Numbered from the stretch's first letter, positions 34,842 through 44,276 are shown. The stretch: 64,000 nucleotides of DNA from Yoonia sediminilitoris (GCF_003058085.1 NZ_QBUD01000001.1:558001-622000); one strand, 5' to 3'. Numbers and translations are program-made. Notes: generated by a model not told the origin, from the letters alone.

Positions 34842-34852
34842 TGTGTGAGCGG

Positions 34853-34888
34853 GTCCCGTCTTGCCAAACTGGGCGGGACGTCGCTTTT
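34853..34888. terminator. Hairpin between convergent ABC exporter and tctA genes
   Basis: GTCCCGTCTTGCC...GGGCGGGAC, an imperfect stem followed by GCTTTTAT, in the 48-bp gap between two tail-to-tail genes. Confidence 0.5.
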
Positions 34889-34889
34889 A

Positions 34890-36407
34890 TCAATCGCCGT
34901 CTGCCACACCTTCCGCGCGCAGGCGTGCGCGCCGGGCGCGATAGCTGGGCAGCACAATCAGGAACAGTGCAAAGATCAGCAGCCCCAATGTCATCGGCCG
35001 TTCGTAAATAAAGCTGAACCCGTCATAAAGCTGCATCGACCGCGAAAAGTTGTTTTCAAGCATCGGCCCGAGGATGAAGCCAATCAGCAAGGGTGCCAAC
35101 GGATAGTCGGCAAATCGCAGGATCGTTGCACAGACGCCAAGACCGACGAGCAGCAAGAGTTCGGTCGCGTTGTTCTGCCCGATGTAGGCCCCCATCAGAG
35201 TAAAGAACAGGATGAAGGGAATAAGAAAGGTCCGCGGCACCGCCAGCACCTTGGCGATGTATGGGATCAGGGGCAGGTTCAGGATCAAAAGGATGAGATT
35301 GCCAAGATACATTGAAATGATAACTGCCCAGAAAATCTGGGGTTCATCAATCATCAGGCGCGGTCCGGGCGACACGTTCAGGGCGATCAACGCGCCCAAA
35401 AGGATGGCCGTGGTGCCAGAGCCGGGAATGCCCAGGGTCAGCAGCGGTACGAATGACCCGGTGCAGGCTGCGTTGTTGGCGCTTTCGGGTGCTGCGAGCC
35501 CTTTGAGGCTGCCTTTGCCGAATTGGTCTTGTTCTTCCTTTGGTGCGATGTTGCGTTCAACCGCATAGCCCAGGAACGACGCAATTGTTGCGCCAGCACC
35601 GGGAAGTACACCAATCAGGAACCCTTGGATCGATTGCCGCCCGATGACGGGGGCAATCTGGCGGGCTTCGGTGCGGGTTATCCGCAAATCCTTGATCTCG
35701 TTGCTGCCGCCTTCGGTCTTGGATCGACCGGGGTCAAGTACCAGATAAATTGCCTCTGGCAGGGCGAACATGGCCATCGCCAGTGTGATGAACCCAAGGC
35801 CTGATTGCAGGTCCATCAGCCCCATTGTAAAGCGTGGCGCGTTGAACAACGCGCCTTCGCCGATGGTGGCCAGCATAAGGCCAATGACTGTCATCAACAG
35901 TGCTTTGCTGATTTGGCCAGTGCCTGCAAATGCCGCGATGGCCGACAGCCCCACAACCATCAGCCCGAAGTATTCCGGCGAGTTGAACAGCAATGCCACC
36001 GAAGCAAGGGCAGGGGCAAAGAACAGCAACAGGATCGCGCCGATTGTGCCCCCTGCGAATGAAGAAACCGCAGCGACGGTCAGCGCCTTGCCTGCCTTGC
36101 CCTGTCGGGTCAGGGGATAGCCGTCAAAACTGGTCGCCACCGTTGAGGCGACTCCGGGTGCATTGATCAGGATCGAAGAGGTCGAGCCGCCAAAGATGGC
36201 CCCGTAATAGACGCCCGCCAGCAGGATCAGAGCGGTCGAGGCATCGCCGATCGAGATCGCCACAGGAATCATGATCGCGATGATCGACATCGGGCCCAGA
36301 CCTGGCAACATCCCGATGAATGTTCCGATCAGACAGCCGCCCACGACTATCAGAATGTTCTTGATGGAGAAGGCGGTTTCCAGCCCGATCATCAGCCCTT
36401 CCAGCAT
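34890..36407 (-). CDS. tctA: Tripartite tricarboxylate transporter large permease (TctA)
   Basis: 505-residue permease with about 12 membrane segments. The TctA signatures GTFIGMLPGLGPMSIIAIMIP, GSTSSILINAPGVASTVATSFDGYP and GVLPGAGATIASFLGYA are plain. It forms the translocation unit of a secondary uptake system for carboxylates. It begins 3 bases after the tctB stop and is the last gene of a tctC-tctB-tctA unit. Confidence 0.95.
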   Translation of the reverse strand: MLEGLMIGLETAFSIKNILIVVGGCLIGTFIGMLPGLGPMSIIAIMIPVAISIGDASTALILLAGVYYGAIFGGSTSSILINAPGVASTVATSFDGYPLTRQGKAGKALTVAAVSSFAGGTIGAILLLFFAPALASVALLFNSPEYFGLMVVGLSAIAAFAGTGQISKALLMTVIGLMLATIGEGALFNAPRFTMGLMDLQSGLGFITLAMAMFALPEAIYLVLDPGRSKTEGGSNEIKDLRITRTEARQIAPVIGRQSIQGFLIGVLPGAGATIASFLGYAVERNIAPKEEQDQFGKGSLKGLAAPESANNAACTGSFVPLLTLGIPGSGTTAILLGALIALNVSPGPRLMIDEPQIFWAVIISMYLGNLILLILNLPLIPYIAKVLAVPRTFLIPFILFFTLMGAYIGQNNATELLLLVGLGVCATILRFADYPLAPLLIGFILGPMLENNFSRSMQLYDGFSFIYERPMTLGLLIFALFLIVLPSYRARRARLRAEGVADGD

Positions 36408-36410
36408 CGC

Positions 36411-36896
36411 CTAGCCCCCCATCATCATAGGCCATGGGCTTAGAAAAATGCCCAAGACCTCTTGCACCAGATACCAGACACTGCCTGCCGCCACGACCGC
36501 AACGGCGATCAGGGTAACATAACGCCGCTCGCCCAGCAGCAACGCGCCAAAAATCAGAAAGCTGCCAGTGGCCAACAAAAAACCCAAGGGGCGCAACAAC
36601 AGCGCATAAGCCACCATCAGGCCCAGTAGAAACAGCGCCTGTCCCAGTTTGTAGTCCGTCAAGCGGGTGTAATCGATTTCACCATCCTTGGGGCCGCCGC
36701 TTTTTTCGAACCCAAGCAGCACGGACAGGCAGGCGATTATCGCCATGACAGACAGCACCTTGGGGAATGTCGATGGCCATATCGGCGTGCGCCGCATGAA
36801 GGGTGCAAGGTTGGCATCCATAGTAAAGAATGCCGTGTAAGCATATGCTGTGCATATTAAAAGCAGGATCAGCGCGATCCATCGATCCAGTGCCAA
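36411..36896 (-). CDS. tctB: Tripartite tricarboxylate transporter small permease (TctB)
   Basis: 161-residue membrane protein with four hydrophobic segments (about 5-25, 45-65, 85-125, 130-155), as expected for TctB. The only good start is a TTG at 36896 (MALDRWIALILL) with GGGGGGAC upstream. TctB proteins are poorly conserved, so the call rests on topology, size and position between tctC and tctA. Confidence 0.85.
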   Translation of the reverse strand: MALDRWIALILLLICTAYAYTAFFTMDANLAPFMRRTPIWPSTFPKVLSVMAIIACLSVLLGFEKSGGPKDGEIDYTRLTDYKLGQALFLLGLMVAYALLLRPLGFLLATGSFLIFGALLLGERRYVTLIAVAVVAAGSVWYLVQEVLGIFLSPWPMMMGG

Positions 36897-36953
36897 GATG
36901 TGTCCCCCCGAACGATATCCGGCGGGGTTTCCCCGCCGGACAAGTGACAGTTC

Positions 36954-37940
36954 TTACAGGAACCCGAGTTCTTTCATCAGGTCGCCAATTTCCTTTTCCT
37001 GTCCTTCAAGGAATGTCAGGAAATCATCGCCGTTGTTGTAGATATTGACCCAGCCGTTGCGGCTGCGGACCTCTTCCCATTCCGGGGTGTCGTACATCTT
37101 GGCAATTGCGTCCTGATACATGGCCAGCGTATCGGCGGGCAGATCAGGGGCGGCAAAGAAGCCACGCCAGTTCACAAACTCGGTATCAATGCCCTGTTCG
37201 ATCATCGTGGGGGCGTCGGGGTAGCTGTCCACGCGCTCCGGTGCTGTGATGCCGATGATCTTGACCTCGCCTGCGTTGGCCAGATCGATCGCCTCGGAAA
37301 AGCCGGTGCTAAGTGCCGTGATTTCACCCGACAACAGGGCCGCCATTGCTTCGCCGCCTGCGTCATAGGGGATGTATTTGACACCGATGGGGTCTTCGCC
37401 TGCGGCCTTCATCACCATGGCAGCCACCAGATGGTCCAGCCCGCCTGGCACGGATCCGCCACCAACGGCGGTGTCATTGGGGTTGCTTTGGTAGGCCGCG
37501 ATGAAGTCGCCCATGGAATTGATCGGGCTGTCCTTGCCCACAACCACAGCGGCGTAATCACCGATGGTGCCTGCGACAAGTGTCAGATCGCGGAAGTTCT
37601 GCGGGAACACCCCTGTCAGCGAACGGATCACGATCGGGGTCGAGTTGACCATCAAGGTGCCATGGTTGCTTTGCGCGTTTTCGATCAGATAGCCAATGGC
37701 TTTGCCACCGCCGCCACCAGACATGTTTTCATAGGATGCCTGTCCGACCAGACCGGATTTGGTCAGCGCCTCGCCCGTGCCGCGGGCCGTGCCATCCCAG
37801 CCGCCGCCGGCACCGCCGGGGATCAAAAAGTGGATGCTATCTACGACTTGATGTCCGTCAGCCTTGGCGATCGCGCCAAATGAAAGCGTCGCAGCTGCGG
37901 CCGCCATTATGACCCGGCGGGTCATTTTCATATGTTTCAT
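36954..37940 (-). CDS. tctC: Tripartite tricarboxylate transporter substrate-binding protein (TctC)
   Basis: 328-residue periplasmic receptor with a signal peptide (MTRRVIMAAAAATLSFGAIAKA). The TctC pattern is present: IHFLIPGGAGGGWDGTARGTGEAL binds the carboxylate through a P-loop-like turn, followed by the family GTIGDYAAVVVGKDSPI region and the C-terminal MYDTPEWEEVRSRNGW. GGGAGGAC precedes the ATG at 37940. The gene is first in the tct operon. The substrate is probably a di- or tricarboxylate or an aromatic acid, but TctC proteins are too diverse to say. Confidence 0.93.
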   Translation of the reverse strand: MKHMKMTRRVIMAAAAATLSFGAIAKADGHQVVDSIHFLIPGGAGGGWDGTARGTGEALTKSGLVGQASYENMSGGGGGKAIGYLIENAQSNHGTLMVNSTPIVIRSLTGVFPQNFRDLTLVAGTIGDYAAVVVGKDSPINSMGDFIAAYQSNPNDTAVGGGSVPGGLDHLVAAMVMKAAGEDPIGVKYIPYDAGGEAMAALLSGEITALSTGFSEAIDLANAGEVKIIGITAPERVDSYPDAPTMIEQGIDTEFVNWRGFFAAPDLPADTLAMYQDAIAKMYDTPEWEEVRSRNGWVNIYNNGDDFLTFLEGQEKEIGDLMKELGFL

Positions 37941-38222
37941 GGTGTCCTCCCGTTTGTCGCGTCATTTTCTGCCGCGTGTTGGGGAGTGTTTCCGATCGTC
38001 AGTCATTACGCAACCTTGATCGGTATTTCCTCTGCAATGAAGTGCGCACAGACTGTCGATTTTTATATGACGCCAAACGAAATGTTAACCTTCTTTATCC
38101 ATCTGGGATTGTGGGTCGTTTCTATGGTCAATCACAGATTGAATGGTGGTTTCAAATGTGGTCTTGTTCGAGGGTCCTTGTGCAGCCTCATCAACCAGCC
38201 GAATCAGCTGAGGGAAATTTCT

Positions 38223-38777
38223 ATGCGTTTTGCCTTGAAAGCACGGACTTCCTGCACGCACGCGCGACTGGATGACGCACTAAGCGAACTGTCACTCGCG
38301 CAGCGCAGTTCATTCATCACATTTCTGCGCACACAACATCTTGCCTATCGCGCGCTGCATCTCTTGGTGCCGAACGATCATTGGGTCAGTGGTGTGATCG
38401 ATGAAATGAAGGCGTTGCTGACAGCCGATCTTGGGGTGCTTGATGTCTCGGGAACAGCACGCCCGATGATTGGCGCTGTGCCCCCGATGCATCCGCTGGG
38501 CGTTGCCTATGTCATTTGCGGGTCACATTTTGGCAAACGGGTGTTGCGCAGCAGATGGCTGAAGTCAGCCGACACCGCCGTATTGGGTGCTTGTTCCTAT
38601 CTGGACAGCGACGTTCTCGCGCTTGGCTGGAAAAGCTTCCTGAGCGATCTGGATGAATTGCCTGACCCCGCCAGGGACCTACCGGTTCTAGCGGCAGATG
38701 CCGACCGCACTTTTTCAATCTTTTACGACAGTCTGTTGACCGTCAAACATCGGGAAACCGCACATGCCGCAGCTTAA
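38223..38777 (+). CDS. Heme-oxygenase-like protein (biliverdin-forming type)
   Basis: 184 residues with the features of proteobacterial heme oxygenases: the proximal histidine region RTSCTHARLDDALS (His13), and the distal-helix motif MHPLGVAYVICGSHFGKRVL with the flexible Gly-Ser residues over heme. It would open heme to biliverdin, CO and iron. It overlaps a single-domain receiver gene by 14 bases. In many alphaproteobacteria this arrangement accompanies a bacteriophytochrome that uses biliverdin, but none is adjacent here. I start it at ATG 38223 with GAGGG upstream; the frame is open to 37932 without similarity. Confidence 0.75.
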   Translation: MRFALKARTSCTHARLDDALSELSLAQRSSFITFLRTQHLAYRALHLLVPNDHWVSGVIDEMKALLTADLGVLDVSGTARPMIGAVPPMHPLGVAYVICGSHFGKRVLRSRWLKSADTAVLGACSYLDSDVLALGWKSFLSDLDELPDPARDLPVLAADADRTFSIFYDSLLTVKHRETAHAAA

Positions 38778-39153
38778 AACAAAACCACGCGATGCAAAAA
38801 ACACGCCAGAGAAGGTTTTGATTGTCGAAGATAACTTCATCATTGCGGTTGAGGTTGAAAAGCTGTTGCGTCGACTGGGCGTTAGCGAGACAACGATTGT
38901 GCCGGGCGTTGACGCCGCGTTGGACCAACTTCAGGACGTGGATTATGACTTTGTCTGGCTAGACGTGCGGCTTGGCCCCGACAGCGGGATTGTCGTGGCC
39001 CACCAGCTTTTGGCAGCAAAAAAGCCGTTTGGCTTTTTGACCGGATACGGGGAAATGCTGCGGGTGGAACCCCTGTTTGCCGATGTCCCGATTGTGGCCA
39101 AGCCATTTGTAATTGAAGACCTTGCAGAAGCGATGCACGACCTACTGGTCTGA
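38764..39153 (+). CDS. Single-domain response regulator (receiver only)
   Basis: 129 residues, all receiver domain. Glu22/Asp23 in VLIVEDNFIIAVEVE, phosphoacceptor Asp67 in DFVWLDVRLGPDSG, the Thr in GFLTGYGE and Lys113 in PIVAKPF are complete. The DVRLG and GYGE forms match receivers that pair with HWE-type kinases and phytochromes. It overlaps the heme-oxygenase-like gene, so the two are one unit. It has no output domain and probably acts as a phosphate shuttle or sink, or on a partner protein. Confidence 0.85.
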   Translation: MPQLKTKPRDAKNTPEKVLIVEDNFIIAVEVEKLLRRLGVSETTIVPGVDAALDQLQDVDYDFVWLDVRLGPDSGIVVAHQLLAAKKPFGFLTGYGEMLRVEPLFADVPIVAKPFVIEDLAEAMHDLLV

Positions 39154-40122
39154 CTGACCGGCAAAGCTGTTCTGATAAAAGAGCCGCCAGTTTCCACCCA
39201 TAATGCCCGCGACTTCTTCTGTGGACAGGCCGACTCTGTTCAGTCCTTCGGCGATATTGTCAATGTCGCGGTTGTCCTGAAACCATGTTGGCATAGGCGG
39301 AAAACCGGGGCTCTGTGCCGACCCTTCGCCATAATCCGTTTGTTTTGTCCAGCGCCCGACGCGCATCCATGTCACCACACTATCGGGCTGATCCTGACAA
39401 AGATCCGACCCAAGCCCAAGCGACGCGGCCCCGAATTTTTCGGCTGCGCGCGCGATCATTTCGCAAAAGCTGGTCAGCGTGCAGTCTGTTCCACCCTTCA
39501 GGTGGTGCGGATAAAGCGAAAAACCCAGCATCCCGCCCTTGTCGGTGACGGCCTTGATCACTTCATCGGATTTGTTGCGCAGGGCCGGGTGCCACACCTT
39601 GGGGTTTGCATGGGTAATGGCAATCGGCCGGGTCGAAAGCTCGGCCGCCTCGATGGTCGAGCGGTCCGCGCTGTGGCTCATGTCGATGACCATACCGACG
39701 CGGTTCATCTCGGCGATGACCTGACGGCCCATGCGGGTGATGCCGGGATCGTTTTCTTCGTAGCAGCCCGTCGCAAGCAGGGACTGGTTGTTGTAGCTCA
39801 ACTGCATGAACCGCAGCCCAAGGCTGTGCAGGATTTCCACAAGTCCAATGTCGTCTTCCATCGGGCTGGGGTTCTGGGCCCCGAAAATGATTGCCGTGCG
39901 GCCCGTCGCCTTGGCGCGGTCCACATCCGCAGCGGTCTTGGCGTGCATGATCAGGTCAGGGAACTCTGTGAAATACCGGTTCCATTTTTCGATGTTCAGA
40001 ACCGTTTCACGAAAGGTTTCATGGTACGCGATGGTCACATGAACAGCATCGACGCGCCCTTCGCGCATTTGGCGAAATATCTTTTGTGACCAGTTGGCAT
40101 ATTGCAGGTTATCGATACGCAT
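39142..40122 (-). CDS. Membrane dipeptidase family protein (peptidase M19-like)
   Basis: 326-residue TIM-barrel amidohydrolase of the renal-dipeptidase family. VIDMSHSADRSTIEAAEL, PIAITHANPKVWHPALRNKSDEVIKAV and GLGSDLCQ carry the metal-binding histidines and aspartate. The start HxD motif of the classical family is altered: the N-terminus reads MRIDNLQYANWS. The product probably cleaves a dipeptide or a related amide, and its substrate is unknown. Start 40122 fits the family; the open frame reaches a TTG at 40158. It is convergent with the receiver gene, overlapping it by 12 bases. Confidence 0.8.
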   Translation of the reverse strand: MRIDNLQYANWSQKIFRQMREGRVDAVHVTIAYHETFRETVLNIEKWNRYFTEFPDLIMHAKTAADVDRAKATGRTAIIFGAQNPSPMEDDIGLVEILHSLGLRFMQLSYNNQSLLATGCYEENDPGITRMGRQVIAEMNRVGMVIDMSHSADRSTIEAAELSTRPIAITHANPKVWHPALRNKSDEVIKAVTDKGGMLGFSLYPHHLKGGTDCTLTSFCEMIARAAEKFGAASLGLGSDLCQDQPDSVVTWMRVGRWTKQTDYGEGSAQSPGFPPMPTWFQDNRDIDNIAEGLNRVGLSTEEVAGIMGGNWRLFYQNSFAGQSDQ

Positions 40123-40170
40123 AGTGGCACGATGCGCAGAATTCCCAAGCGCCGTCAAACGTGATGCGGG

Positions 40171-40728
40171 CTAGCGGCCGATGGTCTTTGCTATTTCTTC
40201 CGACAAGGTCAGCACTGCTTCGGCCTGCGCCGTCGCAATGCTGGGCAAACTCAGGTCCGGCATGGGTTTGCTGATCGCAAAAGCGCGGCTTTGGTTGCGG
40301 AAATCACTGCCGTCACCACCTACATAGAACTGACCGCTTAGCCGGAAGGTGCCGTCTGCATAGGCCAGCACGCGTTCGACGCGCACATCAATGCTGACGT
40401 CCGGCAGCCCCAAGAAGGGCCAGGGTTCCGGCCCTGCGTCAATACCCAGAATATCGCCCAGATTGCGCGCAACAGCGATTGTCATGGCGCGTTGCGGGTC
40501 ATCGGCCCAAAGCACCTCTGTATTGCTGGCGATCAGTCCGGCCCCGGTTTCGACGGCAATTTCTTCAGCGGCTGCATAAGTTGGCAGTGACACTGTGCGG
40601 ACCATTGCACTTGATACCAAAGGACGTAGTTCAAGCGCAGAATCCAGTTGCGCCAGCGCAAGCCGGTCGGGTTCGGGCGTACATGCGGCAAATGCGAGAG
40701 CCGCCAGTAGGGAAATGCGCTTGATCAT
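40171..40728 (-). CDS. pqiC: PqiC-type outer-membrane lipoprotein
   Basis: 185 residues beginning MIKRISLLAALAFAACTPEPD; the lipobox is AFAAC. The rest matches the ABC-type transport auxiliary lipoprotein (PqiC/DUF330) family in size and pattern (VRTVSLPTYAAAEEIAV, RVERVLAYADGTFRLSGQF). It should anchor the PqiB tunnel at the outer membrane for lipid transport. It starts 3 bases after pqiB and ends the pqi operon. Confidence 0.85.
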   Translation of the reverse strand: MIKRISLLAALAFAACTPEPDRLALAQLDSALELRPLVSSAMVRTVSLPTYAAAEEIAVETGAGLIASNTEVLWADDPQRAMTIAVARNLGDILGIDAGPEPWPFLGLPDVSIDVRVERVLAYADGTFRLSGQFYVGGDGSDFRNQSRAFAISKPMPDLSLPSIATAQAEAVLTLSEEIAKTIGR

Positions 40729-40731
40729 GTT

Positions 40732-42825
40732 TTAGCGTCCTGTCAGCAGTGAATTGGGATTGCGTTGGATGGTGCGTGCCAGCGACGATACGGCATCGGC
40801 AGCCTCTTGGATATCGCGCAACGTCGAAAGGGTCTCGGCAGTGAAACGAGACCGCTCTCCGTAGCTGTTGATCACCGTTTGGGTTTCGGCGACCAACTGG
40901 CTGGCGCGGGCTGACAAGGCAGGCAGAGTGCTGACGGACTCCTCAATCGCCTGCGCGGCCTGATTGGCAGAAGCGAGCGCTTGATTGACGTTTTCGATCG
41001 CGCCCCCTTCGCGGACTTCGGTTAAGAAGCCGCGCATCTCGTCCAAGGCACCGTTGAGCGAAGCGGGTAATGCGGCGGTGTCTTCATTTTCGACAAAACT
41101 GTCGATTGTCGACAGCGTGGACGTGGCCGAGGCCACCAGCGCATCCAGTTCCAGTGCATTTGCCTTGGCTGTCAAGGTTTCAATCTGGCCGATCAAATCT
41201 GGCAGACGTTCCGTGGCACTGGCGATGTTTGTGACAGCCACATTGGTGTTTGCAATCGCGGCATTCAGGTTGGGCACGACCTGCGTCTCGTCGACGTCAA
41301 GCAGGATCGCATCCAGATTGCTGACGGCTTGGCGGATATCGTTGGGAATAGCCTGCAAATCCTCTGACGCGACCAGCGTGCGTGCTTCATCCATCAGGGC
41401 AACGACGGATGCGGGCACGGCGCGCGTATATTCATCATTGGCCAGCCGTTCGATACTGCCCATCAGTTCAATGGCACCATCCATCAATTCCTCGACCGGC
41501 AGGGCATTGATGCGCGCAAGTACCCCTTCGGCAGAGGCCGCAACATCCGAAATTTCCGACTCTGTGGTGGGGATGACCGGATATTCCCCTGTGGTCAGCG
41601 TCACAATCGCCGGCAGCGCATCGTCGATCTGGACCAGTTCAACCAACACTGATCCCGAAAGGATGTTGCCCGTAATCATGCGTGCGCGCAGACCGCGGTT
41701 CACAAAGTCTGACAAGAGCGCCAATGCCGCTGCCGGGGTGGCGTCACTGCTCATCCCCAAGCGCGACGGTTCAATCGACAGCACAGCTTGCAGACGTACC
41801 TCGGCGGTTTCACCTTCACCCACGACAATTGCGTTGATATCGGTGACTTCGCCGACCTGAATCCCCTGAAAACGGACCTCTGCGCCGGGACTTAGTCCTG
41901 TGACCGCTTCTTCGAACAAGACTGCCACCTCAAGCGCTTCTGCGTTCGGGTCCGTAAACAGGCTGTCGCGTGCGGCTTGCGGCCCATCAAAGAGATCAAA
42001 CCGATGCCCTGACTGGATCGGACGGCCACCGGACACGATTGTATCAAACGCAACGCCCCCTTCGATAATTGATGCCAGCGAATTCACATTGAGTGACACG
42101 CCACTGGCGCCAAAGGACACGCTGAAGCCTGAGGTATCCCAAAACCGTGTGCTGGTGGTGATGCGGCGGTCGTAGGGGCTTTCGACGAAGGCATTGACCA
42201 GCACTTCGGTGCCATCGGCCGAGAGTTCGGGTTTTTCCAGAAAGCCGACCTGGATGCCCTTATGCAATATCGGTGCGCCCGCTGACACAGCATTCCCGTC
42301 GCTGGCCCGCAGGATTATGGATGTGCCGCGTTGCCCGGCGCGGGTTAATGAGGGTGCTTCAAGCCCTGTGAATTCATACTGGGCCACATCTGCCTGTGTG
42401 TCCCAGTTGCCTTCGATATAGACGCCCGACAAAACGGTATCGAGCCCGCTGATCCCCCGAACAGACACATCAGGCCGCACGACCCAGAATTCTGCGTCAT
42501 CATCCAGATAAGGGGCGACGCTCTTGTCAACACGTGCGTGAACCAGAACCACGCTCAGTCCTTCGGCAAATTCGACCTTTTCAACATCGCCAACCGTGAC
42601 ATCGCGGTATTTGATTTTGGTCTCGCCTGCCTTGATGCCGGACCCGTTTTCAAAACTGATGGTGATGAGTGTTCCCTGATCCAGATAATTCTGCCAAGCG
42701 GCATAAAGTGACACGCTCAAAGCCAGAATGGGCACCAGCCACACCAGCGACAGCCGCCGCCAAAGCGGGCGCTTGACTGGGCGCACATCAAGCGGTGCAG
42801 GGCCTTTGGTTGCGTTATCTTGCAT
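40732..42825 (-). CDS. pqiB: PqiB-type MCE protein
   Basis: 697 residues: one N-terminal membrane anchor (LVWLVPILALSVSLYAAW), then three MCE (MlaD) domains, each recognisable by a GLSPGAEVRFQGIQVG-like turn (about residues 45-140, 160-250, 280-390), then a long helical C-terminus that would form the needle or tunnel. E. coli PqiB is about 546 residues, so this one has an extended helical tail (~450-690) rich in Ala, Leu, Asn and Asp. It carries lipids between inner and outer membranes. ATG 42825 has AGGA 6 bases upstream and overlaps the pqiA stop by 11 bases. Confidence 0.9.
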   Translation of the reverse strand: MQDNATKGPAPLDVRPVKRPLWRRLSLVWLVPILALSVSLYAAWQNYLDQGTLITISFENGSGIKAGETKIKYRDVTVGDVEKVEFAEGLSVVLVHARVDKSVAPYLDDDAEFWVVRPDVSVRGISGLDTVLSGVYIEGNWDTQADVAQYEFTGLEAPSLTRAGQRGTSIILRASDGNAVSAGAPILHKGIQVGFLEKPELSADGTEVLVNAFVESPYDRRITTSTRFWDTSGFSVSFGASGVSLNVNSLASIIEGGVAFDTIVSGGRPIQSGHRFDLFDGPQAARDSLFTDPNAEALEVAVLFEEAVTGLSPGAEVRFQGIQVGEVTDINAIVVGEGETAEVRLQAVLSIEPSRLGMSSDATPAAALALLSDFVNRGLRARMITGNILSGSVLVELVQIDDALPAIVTLTTGEYPVIPTTESEISDVAASAEGVLARINALPVEELMDGAIELMGSIERLANDEYTRAVPASVVALMDEARTLVASEDLQAIPNDIRQAVSNLDAILLDVDETQVVPNLNAAIANTNVAVTNIASATERLPDLIGQIETLTAKANALELDALVASATSTLSTIDSFVENEDTAALPASLNGALDEMRGFLTEVREGGAIENVNQALASANQAAQAIEESVSTLPALSARASQLVAETQTVINSYGERSRFTAETLSTLRDIQEAADAVSSLARTIQRNPNSLLTGR

Positions 42826-43468
42826 TGGTCGTCCTGTCCGCATCCCAGATCAATCGCGCGTCAAAACTTTGTGCGGAAAGCATGGTAAAAATGACTGAAA
42901 GGGCAAAGCTGACTGCTGCAATACCCGGATTGATGGTGGCAATAGTATTGAGTTGCACCAGCGCAGACAGGATTGCAACGACAAAGACGTCAATCATCGA
43001 CCAGCGCCCGATGAACTCCACCGCCTCATAGGCGATGTGGCGTTCGTGCTGGTGGGTGGCAGATTTCGTCTGCACAGAGATTGCCAGATAGGCAATCGCC
43101 ATGAATTTCCCTACCGGAATCATGATCGAAGCCACGAAAACAATGATCGCAATGCCGTAGGACCCATAGTGAAGCAGGTCGACAACCCCGCCAACGATTG
43201 TGCTTTCGCTTTGTTCGACAAGTGTTGCGGTCCGAAGCATGGGGTAAACATTGGCCGGAATAAAGGCGATGATGCCCGCAATCAGCCACGCCCAGACCTT
43301 TTGCAGGCTCTGGGTGTCGCGGCTTTCCAGACGACCATCGCAACGCTTGCAGAATTGCGCATCACTTTGGTGCACCTGACCGCAACGGCGGCAAGCGACA
43401 AGGCCGGCTTCGCGTGCCGTTATCGTTCCGTTGGCTGTTCCAGCGCTTCCCAAATCGAATACCTGCAA
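42815..43468 (-). CDS. pqiA: PqiA family membrane protein (second half-type copy)
   Basis: 217 residues with a zinc-ribbon-like start (CRRCGQVH...CKRCDG) and four membrane segments, including AWLIAGIIAFIPANVYPML and the EFIGRWSMIDVFVVAIL block that defines the family. E. coli PqiA is a fusion of two such units; here they are two genes. The longest frame starts at a TTG (43468) that overlaps the previous gene by 49 bases; the real start may be slightly downstream. Confidence 0.87.
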   Translation of the reverse strand: MQVFDLGSAGTANGTITAREAGLVACRRCGQVHQSDAQFCKRCDGRLESRDTQSLQKVWAWLIAGIIAFIPANVYPMLRTATLVEQSESTIVGGVVDLLHYGSYGIAIIVFVASIMIPVGKFMAIAYLAISVQTKSATHQHERHIAYEAVEFIGRWSMIDVFVVAILSALVQLNTIATINPGIAAVSFALSVIFTMLSAQSFDARLIWDADRTTNAR

Positions 43469-44052
43469 ATGAGTTGGTCTTTCAGGACCGTGATCAGCAC
43501 GACCCCACTAAAGGCCCAGAAGGCCGGGCCAATGGTCACAGCCGCCAGTCCGGCCACCTTTACGAGCGCCACAGTGACGCCCACAATGAAAATTTCGGCC
43601 ATGCTCCATGGGCGCAAACGTTCGGCAAGGGCAAAGGCCTTGCGTGCCCCGTTGCGCGGCGGCTCATCCCGTACCAATGGCCCAATGGCATAAATCAGCG
43701 CGGCCAGTCGCATCAGAGGGATAACAAGGATAAAGAATGCAACGGCAACGGCCAATGGAATAGCAAGTCCGTCGTTGAACGCCAGCACCGCATCAATGAC
43801 TGAGGTCGCATTTTGCAGCCCCCCCGCATCCAGCGAGAGGAACGGAAAGCTGACCGCTGCAAGCAGCATGACAAAAGCCGTCAGCGCAAGGCTCAGCACT
43901 TGCGCCATCGCTGCTGGTTGTGACGTCATCAGGACATAGCCGCATCGCTGGCAGTATGCGCGCGTGCCTTCCGGCAACGCATGGGCCTGATGCAGCGTAT
44001 CGCATTGCGGACAAGCAACGAGATCGTCGAGGTTTTGGGGTGCAGGGTTCAC
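43420..44052 (-). CDS. pqiA: PqiA family membrane protein (first half-type copy)
   Basis: 210 residues from the GTG at 44052, which has AGGA 5 bases upstream; an alternative GTG at 44091 adds 13 residues. It has a CPQC...CQRCG zinc-ribbon-like head and four hydrophobic segments with LRPWSMAEIFIVGVTVALVKV, the conserved PqiA motif. It pairs with the following PqiA copy and PqiB/PqiC in a letB/pqi-type lipid transport system of the inner membrane. First gene of the operon. Confidence 0.87.
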   Translation of the reverse strand: MNPAPQNLDDLVACPQCDTLHQAHALPEGTRAYCQRCGYVLMTSQPAAMAQVLSLALTAFVMLLAAVSFPFLSLDAGGLQNATSVIDAVLAFNDGLAIPLAVAVAFFILVIPLMRLAALIYAIGPLVRDEPPRNGARKAFALAERLRPWSMAEIFIVGVTVALVKVAGLAAVTIGPAFWAFSGVVLITVLKDQLICRYSIWEALEQPTER

Positions 44053-44276
44053 GCAATTCCTATGGTTGCAGCAGGACGTGGCCGGATTCACCCGACCTCG
44101 TTATGCTACGCAAGGCCTTTGGGCAACGCAACATTGAGTGAGCAGAGCCGACACGTCGCTGTCGGCGACAAATATCCCTTCTTGTCCATAGGTTCATCAC
44201 TGATTGCCAAGCATCCCCGTGCCTACTAAACCCGCGACCAAAGCGCGCGCGGACCAGAAACCGTCAGGAGTTTGAT

